Of a stretch of 64,000 nt of DNA, positions 1-8,593 are shown in pieces (position 1 is the first letter of the stretch; every line of letters begins with the position of its first letter). This DNA is from Halomonas campaniensis (GTDB taxonomy: Bacteria; Pseudomonadota; Gammaproteobacteria; Pseudomonadales; Halomonadaceae). The notes under the pieces are model-generated. The model did not search any database. It was not told the DNA's origin and was given only the letters and a program-made list of their open reading frames with translations. The position numbers were made by a program, and so were the translations under genes. Location of the stretch: NCBI RefSeq assembly GCF_002211105.1, contig NZ_JPUA01000001.1, positions 49,994 through 113,993 on the forward strand, written 5' to 3'.

Positions 1-65
1 AAGACCGAAAAATTCACACTAGGTCGATCAATTTCGTTACCTGCCAATTTAAAAAGAGATTCACC

Positions 66-1436
66 ATGGCCGAACGCCTCTATACACCTGACACCATTGC
101 GGCGCTGGCAACCCCCCCTGGACGCGGTGGCGTGGGTATTATCCGCGTCTCTGGGCCTGCCTGCCGCGAAATCGCTCAGGCCATGGTTGGGCATTGCCCT
201 GCCCCACGGTACGCCCACTACGGCCCCTTTCAAGGCACGGAGGGCAGCATTGATGAGGGTCTCGCCCTGTTCTTCAATGGTCCCCACTCGTTTACCGGCG
301 AGGACGTGCTGGAACTCCAGGGACACGGCGGCCCGATTATTATGGATATGTTGCTGGAGCGCTGCGTGGCATTGGGGGCTCGCCTGGCCCGGCCAGGTGA
401 GTTTTCAGAACGGGCGTTTTTGAACGATAAGCTCGACCTGGCCCAGGCAGAAGCCATCGCAGACCTTATCGATGCCACATCACGCTCAGCGGCAGAAAAC
501 GCCGTGCGCTCACTGCAGGGCGAGTTCTCAAAGCGTGTCTCTGCACTGGTGGAGCGATTGATAGAGCTACGCGTCTATGTGGAAGCGGCGATCGACTTCC
601 CCGAAGAGGAGATCGACTTTCTTGCTGACGGCCATGTTGCCCAACATTTAAGCAGCGTCCAGCAAGCGCTGAGCGACGTTCGTCAGGCAGCAGGGCAAGG
701 CGCCCTGCTCCGTGAAGGGATGAGCGTGGTTATCGCGGGAAGACCCAATGCGGGTAAGTCGAGTCTGCTTAATGCACTCACTGAGCAAGATACCGCCATT
801 GTGACCGATATCGCAGGCACCACCCGGGATGTTCTCCGTGAGCATATTCATATCGACGGTATGCCGCTGCATATCATCGACACCGCTGGGCTGCGCGATA
901 CGCCCGATGCGGTTGAGAAAATTGGTGTCGCACGTGCCTGGGCCGAGATAGAGAAAGCTGACCGGGTACTACTACTCGTTGATGCCAGCACCACGGCTTC
1001 CACCGACCCTATGGCGATCTGGCCCGAGTTCGTCGCTCGTCTCCCTGATCAGCAGCGCTTGACACTCGTGCGCAATAAGATTGATACCAGCGCAGAACTC
1101 GCTGGTTTAGATTTATCCACAACGCCACCTACCGTGCGCTTATCCGCTAAAACGGGCGAGGGTGTGGATAACTTAAAAGCGCATTTAAAAGAGGTGATGG
1201 GCTATACCGTGACGACGGAAGGTCGCTTCTCCGCGCGACGGCGACATCTGGATGCCCTGGATAGAGCAATGACGGCGCTTACGACCGGACAGGCTCAACT
1301 AAGTGGCTACGGCGCTGGAGAGCTGCTGGCAGAAGATTTGCGTGATGCCCAACAGGCATTAGGCGAGATCACTGGCGAATTCAGCGCCGATGATCTCTTG
1401 GGCGAGATTTTCGGCAGTTTTTGTATTGGCAAATAG
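66..1436 (+). CDS. mnmE: tRNA modification GTPase MnmE
   Basis: MnmE works with MnmG to install the (carboxymethyl)aminomethyl group at C5 of wobble U34 in certain tRNAs. The 456-aa length is usual. The N-terminal tetrahydrofolate-binding domain occupies roughly residues 1-120. The inserted G domain shows the P-loop GRPNAGKSS, the switch DTAGLRDT and the base-recognition NKID. The protein ends in the diagnostic C-terminal CIGK. ATG start with an AAGAG-type ribosome site upstream. In many relatives mnmE is followed directly by mnmG; here mnmG lies 18 kb downstream across the putative origin. Identity is very secure. Confidence 0.98.
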   Translation: MAERLYTPDTIAALATPPGRGGVGIIRVSGPACREIAQAMVGHCPAPRYAHYGPFQGTEGSIDEGLALFFNGPHSFTGEDVLELQGHGGPIIMDMLLERCVALGARLARPGEFSERAFLNDKLDLAQAEAIADLIDATSRSAAENAVRSLQGEFSKRVSALVERLIELRVYVEAAIDFPEEEIDFLADGHVAQHLSSVQQALSDVRQAAGQGALLREGMSVVIAGRPNAGKSSLLNALTEQDTAIVTDIAGTTRDVLREHIHIDGMPLHIIDTAGLRDTPDAVEKIGVARAWAEIEKADRVLLLVDASTTASTDPMAIWPEFVARLPDQQRLTLVRNKIDTSAELAGLDLSTTPPTVRLSAKTGEGVDNLKAHLKEVMGYTVTTEGRFSARRRHLDALDRAMTALTTGQAQLSGYGAGELLAEDLRDAQQALGEITGEFSADDLLGEIFGSFCIGK

Positions 1437-1455
1437 TGCCGTTTCGTTACAACAA

Positions 1456-2301
1456 CTACTCCCCCACCCACCAGTCCGCCTGATAGCGACTTTTTGCACC
1501 GAATAGCGGGGTAATTTCCGTCATCGCCGCAGCCAGCCGTTCATCCAGCCCCCAGGGCGGATTAATCACCAGCATACCGCTACCGAACATGCCGCGGGCC
1601 TGCTCTCCTGGTTCGCGAAGCAGTAGCTCGCTGCGCCATATCTTGAGAATCCCACTCTCTTTGAGGCTGCTTAAAAGCGTGTGATGATGGCCTGCAGGCA
1701 ACAGCGGGTACCAAATCAATACCACCCCATGGCGCGCTTTATTCAGCGTATAAGCCACTGCCTCGGCAACTTCCTGATACTCCACTTTACGCTCGTAGCT
1801 AGGATCAATAAGCACACACAAGCGTGGCGATGTGACAGGCAGCATCGCTGTTAGCCCCGTCAAACCGTCACCAAACACATGTTGTGCGTGTGGCGCTAAC
1901 CCCTGGGCACTTAGCTGCTCATGCTCTCCGGGGTGCAGCTCAAACAGCCGCAGTTGATCCTGCTCGCGTAGAAAATAACTCAGCCACCACGGTGAGCCTG
2001 GATAGTGGGTCAGTGCCTCAGGCATGGATTGAGCGCTTGCTAGCGCTGCTTGCCATGCGTTAAGCAGCGCATCACCAAACCCAGCACGGGCTTGCCACAC
2101 CGGCCATATGCCCTCGCGGTACTCCTGCAAGCGTTGCGTCTCCTGGGCGTTGAGCGGATAGAGTCCTCGACCCGCGTGAGTATCGACATATGTAATAGAA
2201 GTTTTTTTACGTAACAAATAATCCATCACCGCATAAAGCGTTAGATGTTTATGTACATCGGCAAAATTACCGGCATGGTAGGCATGTTGATAGGACAGCA
2301 T
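1456..2301 (-). CDS. rlmJ: 23S rRNA (adenine2030-N6)-methyltransferase RlmJ
   Basis: 281 aa, the normal RlmJ length. The N-terminus (MLSYQHAYHAGNFADVHKH) is characteristic of the family and contains residues for the S-adenosylmethionine pocket. The catalytic (D/N)PP(Y/F)-type motif appears as DPSYE, which is the form known in RlmJ. It methylates A2030 of naked 23S rRNA during ribosome assembly. The gene is convergent with mnmE, with only about 19 bp between the two stops and no obvious terminator there. Confidence 0.95.
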   Translation of the reverse strand: MLSYQHAYHAGNFADVHKHLTLYAVMDYLLRKKTSITYVDTHAGRGLYPLNAQETQRLQEYREGIWPVWQARAGFGDALLNAWQAALASAQSMPEALTHYPGSPWWLSYFLREQDQLRLFELHPGEHEQLSAQGLAPHAQHVFGDGLTGLTAMLPVTSPRLCVLIDPSYERKVEYQEVAEAVAYTLNKARHGVVLIWYPLLPAGHHHTLLSSLKESGILKIWRSELLLREPGEQARGMFGSGMLVINPPWGLDERLAAAMTEITPLFGAKSRYQADWWVGE

Positions 2302-2327
2302 GGTAGCTCGTAAACAGGTGAACGAAA

Positions 2328-2357
2328 AAAGCCCGCTATAGAAGCATAGCGGGCTTT
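2328..2357 (-). terminator. Intrinsic terminator of the OmpA-type lipoprotein gene
   Basis: A perfect 12-bp stem (AAAGCCCGCTAT / ATAGCGGGCTTT) with a 6-nt loop. Read on the minus strand it is followed by a run of T, as expected for a Rho-independent terminator of the gene at 2389-3063. Confidence 0.85.
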
Positions 2358-2388
2358 GAGCGGCAATGTGCAGCTTTAAGAGGCTTAC

Positions 2389-3063
2389 TTAGCCCTGGCC
2401 GTTACCAGTAGGCGTTAAGGTAATTTCTACCCGACGGTTTTGAGCACGGCCCTGCTCATTGTCGTTGCTAGCGACTGGCCGAGTAGCACCGTAACCAGAA
2501 GTATTCAGGCGCATGGATGAAACGCCGTTCTGAGACAAGTAGCTGGCCACGGCTTGGGCACGACGCTCAGATAGACGCTGGTTATAGCTCGCATCACCGG
2601 TACTGTCAGTGTGGCCAGCGATACTAACGCGGGTATCCTGATACTGGGAAAGTACATTAGCCACTTCATTGAGTGAACCACGCGCTTCACTAGTCAACTC
2701 AGCAGAGTCAAAGCCAAAGGTAACGCCGCTAGGCATATTGAGCACGATATCGTCGCCTCTGCGATCAATCTCTATGCGTGACCCTTGCAGATTTTCACGC
2801 AGTTGCTGCTCTTGGCGATCCATGTAGACACCAATACCGGCGCCCGCCGCCGCACCCACAGCCGCACCAATTAACGCACGGTCACGGCGGCTGGTACTAC
2901 CATCGCCAGAAAGTGCCCCAGCAGCGGCACCAACGGCGGCACCAATCCCGGTACCCATCGCGGTGCTAGAGCGCTGCGTTTGGCCACCGTAAGGATCCGA
3001 TGTAGCACAACCGGCCAGTAGAATAGCAGCCGCCAACGGTGTCAGTAGTCTAGAAATTCGCAT
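2389..3063 (-). CDS. OmpA-family outer-membrane lipoprotein (YiaD-like)
   Basis: A 224-aa protein starting at the ATG at 3063, preceded by AAGGAG at 6-nt spacing. A GTG three bases upstream is also open but badly spaced. It has a lipoprotein signal with lipobox LAGC, so Cys19 or so should be lipidated. Two glycine-zipper segments follow (GIGAAVGAAAGALSG and GAAVGAAAGAGIGVY, residues about 40-80). A C-terminal OmpA peptidoglycan-binding domain carries AGHTDSTG and the NRRVEI end motif. It probably tethers the outer membrane to peptidoglycan. Single gene with its own terminator. Function is inferred from domains. Confidence 0.9.
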   Translation of the reverse strand: MRISRLLTPLAAAILLAGCATSDPYGGQTQRSSTAMGTGIGAAVGAAAGALSGDGSTSRRDRALIGAAVGAAAGAGIGVYMDRQEQQLRENLQGSRIEIDRRGDDIVLNMPSGVTFGFDSAELTSEARGSLNEVANVLSQYQDTRVSIAGHTDSTGDASYNQRLSERRAQAVASYLSQNGVSSMRLNTSGYGATRPVASNDNEQGRAQNRRVEITLTPTGNGQG

Positions 3064-3109
3064 CACTCACTCCTTGTTATGTTCGAGACATCTTTATATT
3101 CATCGCTAA

Positions 3110-4294
3110 TCAATCATCACTGATCAAGGCTAGCAACTCATTCAAGAATAATAGACCTTGAGGCGATGCACGCAGCTTTTCAGGCATTTGCATCAAAAGT
3201 CCTTTTTTCTCGGCGGATTGTAAACGCGCCAGTAACATAGCATTTGGCTGCCCAGTGTTAGCTCTCCATGTCTCAAGTGACACCCCATCGGTGAGCCGTA
3301 AAGCGTTCATGGCAAACTCTAACGGCAGCTCATCCGCTTTTATAAGCTGCTTACCGGCTATAAAGCCACGCAGGTCACCCGTGCGCTTTAAATATGCGTC
3401 CGGCTGGCGAGTTTTCCAGCGCCGCTCAATGTACCACTCCCCATTTGGGTCAATACGGCTAAGCTTGCCATGGGCACCAGCACCAATCCCGAGGTAATCA
3501 CCAAACTGCCAGTAATTAAGGTTATGGCGGCTCTGATGATCAGCGGCTGCGTAAGCCGAAATCTCGTAACGCTTGAAACCCGCCTGCTCCAAAAGCTGAT
3601 GTCCCGTGTCCTGAATATCCCAAAGCGCCTCTTCCTCGGGAAGCACCGGAGGGTGAGAGTGAAAAGCCGTATTTGGCTCAAGGGTCAATTGATACCAAGA
3701 GAGATGCTCAGGTGCCAATGCCAGCGCTTGGTTAATATCATCCATCGCCAATTGAGGCGTTTGGTCGGGCAAACCGTGCATCAGATCAATATTAATGTTG
3801 CTAAAACCTGCTTGGCGAGCCTGTGTCACCGCAGTAATCGCTTCATCACCGCTATGAATTCGCCCCAGTGAATGCAGTTGATCGGGCTGAAAACTTTGAA
3901 TACCCAGCGAGAGGCGATTAATCCCTGCTTTCCGGTAACCAATGAAACGCTCTTGCTCAGTGGTGCCTGGATTTGCCTCTAAGGTAATCTCTATACCATT
4001 GGCGAAGGGCAAACGGGCGTTGATCGCTTTTAATAATTGGTCATAAAAAGCGGGCGACAGCAGGCTGGGTGTCCCTCCGCCGATAAAGATAGTCTGAATT
4101 TCCCGCCCAGCCGCGAGGACTAGATCGTTATCCAGGTCTTGTAACAACGCATCAAGATAAGCCGCTTCAGGTAAATCCCGAGGCGTAAAACCATGCGTCC
4201 CCGGCTCATGAGAATTGAAATCACAGTACGGGCATTTACGGACACACCACGGCGTATGGATATAGAGAGATAGCGGCGGCAGCTTATCAGCCAT
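3110..4294 (-). CDS. hemW: Radical SAM heme chaperone HemW
   Basis: 394 aa. The radical-SAM cysteine cluster reads CVRKCPYCDF near residue 17-26. This is the HemW form with a cysteine two residues before the aromatic-C pattern, distinct from the CxxxCxxC of true HemN coproporphyrinogen dehydrogenase. GGGTPS follows as the SAM-binding motif. HemW binds haem and delivers it to respiratory enzymes. It overlaps the end of rdgB by 8 bp, so the two are translationally coupled, as in many gammaproteobacteria. Older annotations call it oxygen-independent coproporphyrinogen oxidase, which is probably wrong. Confidence 0.93.
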   Translation of the reverse strand: MADKLPPLSLYIHTPWCVRKCPYCDFNSHEPGTHGFTPRDLPEAAYLDALLQDLDNDLVLAAGREIQTIFIGGGTPSLLSPAFYDQLLKAINARLPFANGIEITLEANPGTTEQERFIGYRKAGINRLSLGIQSFQPDQLHSLGRIHSGDEAITAVTQARQAGFSNINIDLMHGLPDQTPQLAMDDINQALALAPEHLSWYQLTLEPNTAFHSHPPVLPEEEALWDIQDTGHQLLEQAGFKRYEISAYAAADHQSRHNLNYWQFGDYLGIGAGAHGKLSRIDPNGEWYIERRWKTRQPDAYLKRTGDLRGFIAGKQLIKADELPLEFAMNALRLTDGVSLETWRANTGQPNAMLLARLQSAEKKGLLMQMPEKLRASPQGLLFLNELLALISDD

Positions 4295-4895
4295 GCGCCA
4301 CCTTCAGCAGCTCAACCAAGCCTTGCAGCGCACGACCACGATGACTAAGGCGATTTTTACTTTCGCTGGGCAGTTCGGCAACACTCATCCCCTGATCAGG
4401 TAACCAAAAAAGCGGATCATAGCCGAACCCCTCCTTCCCTCGGGGATGAGCAAGAATCTCGCCTTCCCAACTGCGCTGCACAATGACCGGCACTGGATCT
4501 TTCGGGTGACGCAAATAAACCAGCACGCACCAGTAACGACCGCTTCTCTGCCCTTCCGCATAGTCACTTAACGCGGTTAACAACGTTTGATTATTTTTCT
4601 CATCGCTCCTGGGCTCACCGCCATACCGGGCGGAATAGATACCGGGGGCGCCGTTCAGTGCGTCCACTTCCAGCCCCGAATCGTCAGCTAATGCCGGCAA
4701 TCCACTAACGCGGCTCGCTTCACGTGCTTTTAACAGGGCATTTTCGACGAAGGTTAGGCCCGTCTCTTCCACCTCGGTAACACCAAAGTCTGCCTGGGGG
4801 CGAACATCGAAGCCCAAAGGTGAAAGTAATTGATTGAATTCTTTTAATTTTCCTGAATTTCCACTGGCTAGAACAAGGGTATTGGCGGCGGTCAT
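4287..4895 (-). CDS. rdgB: XTP/dITP pyrophosphatase RdgB
   Basis: 202 aa. It hydrolyses non-canonical purine triphosphates (XTP, dITP, ITP) to monophosphates, cleaning the nucleotide pool. Visible family motifs are ASGNSGKLKEF at the N-terminus, ADDSGLEVDAL in the middle and GFGYDPLFW near residue 150, followed by the SHRGRAL C-terminal signature. The ATG at 4895 has AGGAG 8 nt upstream and is preferred over an in-frame GTG at 4904. First gene of a two-gene operon with hemW. Confidence 0.95.
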   Translation of the reverse strand: MTAANTLVLASGNSGKLKEFNQLLSPLGFDVRPQADFGVTEVEETGLTFVENALLKAREASRVSGLPALADDSGLEVDALNGAPGIYSARYGGEPRSDEKNNQTLLTALSDYAEGQRSGRYWCVLVYLRHPKDPVPVIVQRSWEGEILAHPRGKEGFGYDPLFWLPDQGMSVAELPSESKNRLSHRGRALQGLVELLKVAHG

Positions 4896-4904
4896 GTATA
4901 GCAC

Positions 4905-5178
4905 TCCTGACAGTAGAGAGTCAGTTTACGCGCTCATTCAGCGTATCAAAAGCCAGCAAAGTGTTACTCAACGTATCCAAGGCGAATTACTTCAATATAT
5001 ACTAATAAAACAAGTTAGCTTTTGTTTTAAAAGGAATTAAAACGAATGAAAGAAAATATTACGACTCACTCTGAAATATTTTTACCATATTTTTAATAAC
5101 AAAACTTTACGAAACGTATCTTATAGTCAACAATTCAGAAGCTCCCTGCTCACTCTTTCTCTCCACGAGGGCTCCCCA
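4905..5178. promoter_or_regulatory. AT-rich divergent upstream region of rdgB and csgD
   Basis: A 274-bp interval, markedly AT-rich from about 4990 to 5125, unlike the rest of the window. It must carry the promoters for rdgB (leftward) and csgD (rightward). Curli master-regulator promoters in enterobacteria are long, AT-rich and bound by several nucleoid proteins; the composition here is compatible with that, but no specific site is assigned. Confidence 0.5.
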
Positions 5179-5871
5179 ATGTCGCAGGAAAAGTCTACCG
5201 GAACGGTGTATGTCGTGACCGAAAAAAGTCCTCAAGTACAGCTATTCGCTGAGTACTTGAACAAGCACACCGGATGTCAAATCAGTATTCACTCTCCCCA
5301 CTCGGCGTTACCTATTTCCGCCACAGGTAACATGCTGATTCTTATCGACAGTGATCATATAGGGGTTGATACGCTGCCCGAGTGGCAAGATAAGTTACCT
5401 GATGCACTGACTAAAACACCTCTAGCCGCCTTCAACATTCACGATATGGATCACGCCTTGGAAGCACTATCGTGCGCTCAGCTAAAAGGTGTGTTTTATC
5501 GTAACGAAAGTCTTGAGGTCATCTGCAAAGGCATTCACGCACTATTGGAAGGGGAACTGTGGATGTCGCGCGACTTAATGGCGCGTTTGATCCTGTTCTA
5601 TCGCAAATACCAAAGTAATGCTTTCCGCCCGGCCTGCGGACTCACTAACCGAGAAATGGAAATTATTTCGCTGCTTAGCGCAGGCTCATCCAATCAACAA
5701 ATTGCTGAAAAGCTATTTGTAAGCGAACACACCGTTAAGTCACATCTATACAACATTTTTCGCAAGATTAACGTTCACAACCGTATTCAAGCGCTCAATT
5801 GGATTCATCAAAACTTGGGGCCAATTTTGCCCAATATAGAAACCGCACGCAGCCTTCAGCGACATCGGTAA
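5179..5871 (+). CDS. csgD: LuxR-family curli/biofilm regulator, CsgD-like
   Basis: 230 aa. The C-terminal 65 residues are a LuxR-type helix-turn-helix (LTNREMEIISLLSAG, then SEHTVKSHLYNIFRKI). The N-terminal part is a receiver-like domain resembling CsgD and lacking an obvious phospho-acceptor Asp cluster. Position at the head of csgE-csgF-csgG makes it the curli activator. GAGGG precedes the ATG. It lies 24 bp upstream of csgE, so the regulator and the secretion genes are likely co-transcribed as in enterobacterial csgDEFG. The assignment rests on domain plus context. Confidence 0.85.
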   Translation: MSQEKSTGTVYVVTEKSPQVQLFAEYLNKHTGCQISIHSPHSALPISATGNMLILIDSDHIGVDTLPEWQDKLPDALTKTPLAAFNIHDMDHALEALSCAQLKGVFYRNESLEVICKGIHALLEGELWMSRDLMARLILFYRKYQSNAFRPACGLTNREMEIISLLSAGSSNQQIAEKLFVSEHTVKSHLYNIFRKINVHNRIQALNWIHQNLGPILPNIETARSLQRHR

Positions 5872-5895
5872 CGCTAGCGGGTAGAGGTAACTGCT

Positions 5896-6417
5896 ATGTC
5901 ATTAATAAACCGTTTAAGCATGGGGTTTTTAACCATGGCTGTATGGATTATGTCATCTTCAGCATTAGCCAACGAACCGGCTGATCCTGCCGAGGCATTC
6001 CCCGCCAACGAACAAGAAGCGATTGACGCTATTAATCAGCTCTCTAGCCCAGACGGGCCTGAAGTTCGGGGTAACGCCAACGGTGGAAGTGAGCTAACCG
6101 GCGTCATGGTCGACCGAACAATCACCATGGCAGGTAAAACCTTTTATCGCGCCTTTAGCCAGCGGGCAATGGATAACCTGATTATCGGCAATGCCACTAT
6201 CACTATCAATGAGCGCCCTGATGCGCGCTGGGGTAGCCAAATATGGGTGATGGAAGGCAATCGTATGTATTTCCGTACACAGCTCTCCCCTAGGATCAAT
6301 GAAGCCGATCGTGCCGCAGGGGAAGCCGTGCAAACCGTCGAAGAAGCGCTGCTACGTCAACAGCTAGCCTCTGCGCTTACCTCTGACAAAGACCTGGGAA
6401 AAGAGGAGCTACGTTAA
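5896..6417 (+). CDS. csgE: Curli assembly/transport protein CsgE
   Basis: 173 aa with a Sec signal peptide (about residues 1-25, cleavage after ALA-NE). CsgE is a periplasmic ring that caps the CsgG pore and gives specificity for curlin subunits. The central region, from LTGVMVDRTITMAGKTFYRAF through WVMEGNRMYFRTQLSP, matches the CsgE core. It is somewhat longer than the enterobacterial protein (about 129 aa), with extra residues in the N-terminal mature part and a charged tail. Stop and csgF start overlap as TAATG. Confidence 0.92.
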   Translation: MSLINRLSMGFLTMAVWIMSSSALANEPADPAEAFPANEQEAIDAINQLSSPDGPEVRGNANGGSELTGVMVDRTITMAGKTFYRAFSQRAMDNLIIGNATITINERPDARWGSQIWVMEGNRMYFRTQLSPRINEADRAAGEAVQTVEEALLRQQLASALTSDKDLGKEELR

Positions 6418-6845
6418 TGAAAAACATACTCAAAATAACAGCTGGCAGTGCTCTGGCAACTATCATCCTGGCAACTACGCTGCCCCAAAACGCAAACGCA
6501 GGAGAACTGATTTATACACCCATCAATCCCTCCTTTGGCGGTGACCCCTTCATGGGTAGCTATTTACTGGGTAAAGCGCAGTCCCAGGATACAAACACCG
6601 ACCCTAATGCCAGGGGTATCGAGTCACTCTCAGCGACCGAACGGCTTATTCAAAGTCTTGAGAGTCGCTTGATATCACAATTAATCAGTGATGTTGGGGC
6701 AGGTAATGTGGGTGAAGGATCGTTCGATAGTGGAGATTTTAGCGTTGTGGTACGTGATGAAGGCGGGCAGCTAATAGTAAGAGTGATCGATAAAGTCACC
6801 GGTGATGTTACCAATATTAGCGTGGGCGGTTTATTTAACCCTTGA
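6417..6845 (+). CDS. csgF: Curli assembly protein CsgF
   Basis: 142 aa, exported by a signal peptide (cleavage near NANA-GE). The mature N-terminus carries the family signature LIYTPINPSFGGDPFMGS, the part that inserts into the CsgG channel in the known CsgG:CsgF structure. CsgF lies on the cell surface and couples secretion to CsgB-templated nucleation. Starts in the TAATG overlap with csgE, so translation is coupled. Confidence 0.95.
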   Translation: MKNILKITAGSALATIILATTLPQNANAGELIYTPINPSFGGDPFMGSYLLGKAQSQDTNTDPNARGIESLSATERLIQSLESRLISQLISDVGAGNVGEGSFDSGDFSVVVRDEGGQLIVRVIDKVTGDVTNISVGGLFNP

Positions 6846-6929
6846 TCTATTACCTGCTTTTTATACGAAAAAAACTAACGGGACTATCAATCAGCCTACT
6901 TACGGTTGCGCGTCATTCAGGGGAACATT

Positions 6930-7760
6930 ATGAAAATTATCGCTTCGCTACTCATGGTTGGTTTGCTCAGCGGCTGTGCTGGTATGGTCGCGACATCTGA
7001 AAATTTAGAAGGGGCACAAGCAACGCTCACGCCCCGGGGGGCAACCTATCAAGACTTGGTCTCTTTACCCCCTCCAGCGGGGCGAATATTCGTTTCAGTT
7101 TATGACTTCCGTGACCAAACAGGTCAGTACCGACCCGCCCCCGCCAGCACGTTTTCAACCGCTGTAACACAAGGTGCGGCGGCAATGCTGACTGGAGCAC
7201 TAGCAGACTCCGGCTGGTTTATACCGCTTGAACGAGTAGGGTTACAGAACTTACTTACCGAAAGACGCATTATTCGCGCGGAGTTCGAGCGCTTCGGTCA
7301 GCCAGATACATTGCCATCACTCCGTGCTGCCTCTGTGATGCTCGAAGGCGGCATTATCGCCTACGAGTCAAACGTGCGCACCGGTGGTGCAGGCGCTGAG
7401 TATTTTGGTATTGGCGCCTCGGGGCAATACCAAGTTGACCAGGTAACGGTCAATTTACGCGCGGTTGAAATATCGACCGGTGAAGTATTGGCTAACGTCA
7501 CCACGACAAAAACCATCTATTCAAAAGAAATGCGGGCGGGCGTTTATCGTTTTATCGACTTTCGGCGTTTGTTAGAAGCCGAAGTGGGACTGACCACCAA
7601 CGAACCAGTACAACTTGCCGTTATGTCTGCGATTGAATCAGCAGTTATACATTTAGTCGCGAGAGGGGTAGAGAATAACCTTTGGAATTTGGGTAATAAT
7701 ATTAATTTGCAAGATACCATTCTAGCGGACTATCTTGACGCCCCCGTGCCTATACTGTAA
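6930..7760 (+). CDS. csgG: Curli secretion channel lipoprotein CsgG
   Basis: 276 aa from the ATG at 6930, which has AGGGG at good spacing. An in-frame TTG 24 bp upstream is unlikely. A lipoprotein signal ends in the lipobox LLSGC. Family motifs include VSVYDFRDQTGQYRP, the SGWFIPLERVGLQNLLTERR helix and GVYRFIDFRRLLEAEVG. CsgG forms a nonameric outer-membrane pore that exports unfolded curlin. 84 bp separate it from csgF. Confidence 0.96.
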   Translation: MKIIASLLMVGLLSGCAGMVATSENLEGAQATLTPRGATYQDLVSLPPPAGRIFVSVYDFRDQTGQYRPAPASTFSTAVTQGAAAMLTGALADSGWFIPLERVGLQNLLTERRIIRAEFERFGQPDTLPSLRAASVMLEGGIIAYESNVRTGGAGAEYFGIGASGQYQVDQVTVNLRAVEISTGEVLANVTTTKTIYSKEMRAGVYRFIDFRRLLEAEVGLTTNEPVQLAVMSAIESAVIHLVARGVENNLWNLGNNINLQDTILADYLDAPVPIL

Positions 7761-7836
7761 TCACCACAATTTTACTGGGGTTGTTTTCGTTAAAGAAAAA
7801 ATAAAATCATTAACTATCGAAAATTAAACAAAATTA

Positions 7837-7865
7837 ACGGTCAGGCTAATAGCCTGACCGTTTTT
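7837..7865 (+). terminator. Terminator after csgDEFG
   Basis: An 11-bp perfect stem (ACGGTCAGGCT / AGCCTGACCGT) with a 3-nt loop, followed by five T. It should separate the csgDEFG transcript from the downstream curlin subunit genes, which would then need their own promoter in 7866-8035. Confidence 0.88.
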
Positions 7866-8035
7866 GTAAGCAAAAAAGTTAAAATCGAGATTAGAAAACT
7901 CATCATTTACTTATTAATAAACACGAGAATTTGCACAACATAAATAAGAAAACGTCTGATAGCGAAAATTTCGAATTGATTCAAACTGAACAATAGAAAT
8001 ACAAACTGATACAAAATGTTTCAAAGGGAAATATG
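7866..8035 (+). promoter_or_regulatory. Likely promoter region of csgBA
   Basis: About 170 bp of AT-rich sequence between the csgG terminator and the csgB-like start. By position it must hold the promoter and the CsgD-binding sites for the subunit genes. No site can be assigned by eye. Confidence 0.45.
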
Positions 8036-8536
8036 ATGAAACTGAAGCACACCACTACCAAGCGAGCTCTGTTGATGACAACAGTCTTGACGGCAACTCT
8101 TTCAGTTTCCTTAACAATCAATGCCGACAACAGCCGGGTCGAACAATTTTCCAAGCAAACCGCTGCTCAAAGCAGTCAGGGTAATTACAGCATTATTGCG
8201 CAAATTGGTAACAATAATCGCACCATAGTTTCGCAATCTGGTAGTTATCAAGCAGGGAATTTTTCCAGTATTTATCAACTAGGCAACTACAACACCGCAG
8301 CAGTCAATCAAGCAGGCGGTAATAACGTTAGTAATATCTCACAAATCGGTAGAAATCATAACGTGAATATTACCCAGTCAGGAGGCACATCAAGAGAGCT
8401 AAATTCTTCTGTGCGCCAACTTGGCAATCGTAGTGACATACAGATTTCACAATCGGGGAGTGGCTACCGTGGCATTAGTGTTGAACAACAAGCGTTTTCA
8501 AGCAATGCACGCCCAGTCACCGTCGAAACCTACTGA
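8036..8536 (+). CDS. csgB: Curlin minor subunit / nucleator, CsgB-like
   Basis: 166 aa from the second of two adjacent ATGs, with AAAGGGA upstream. After a signal peptide (ending near INADN) there are about five curlin-type repeats of the S-x5-Q-x-G-x4-N-x5-Q pattern, for example SIIAQIGNNNRTIVSQSG and SSIYQLGNYNTAAVNQAG. The last repeat (ISVEQQAF) is degenerate and followed by a short non-repeat tail, as in nucleator subunits. It precedes the long curlin gene by 57 bp. Being first in the pair, shorter and less regular argues for CsgB; direct evidence for nucleation is absent. Confidence 0.82.
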   Translation: MKLKHTTTKRALLMTTVLTATLSVSLTINADNSRVEQFSKQTAAQSSQGNYSIIAQIGNNNRTIVSQSGSYQAGNFSSIYQLGNYNTAAVNQAGGNNVSNISQIGRNHNVNITQSGGTSRELNSSVRQLGNRSDIQISQSGSGYRGISVEQQAFSSNARPVTVETY

Positions 8537-8593
8537 GCAACAAAGGTTGTCTCAGTAATAACTAAAGCAAGCATGACATAATGGGGAAACACC

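Noticed and set aside
5046..5096. 16-codon small frame before csgD, with AAGGA upstream
   Set aside because: Too short to judge, ribosome site spacing is long, and the region is low-complexity AT-rich.
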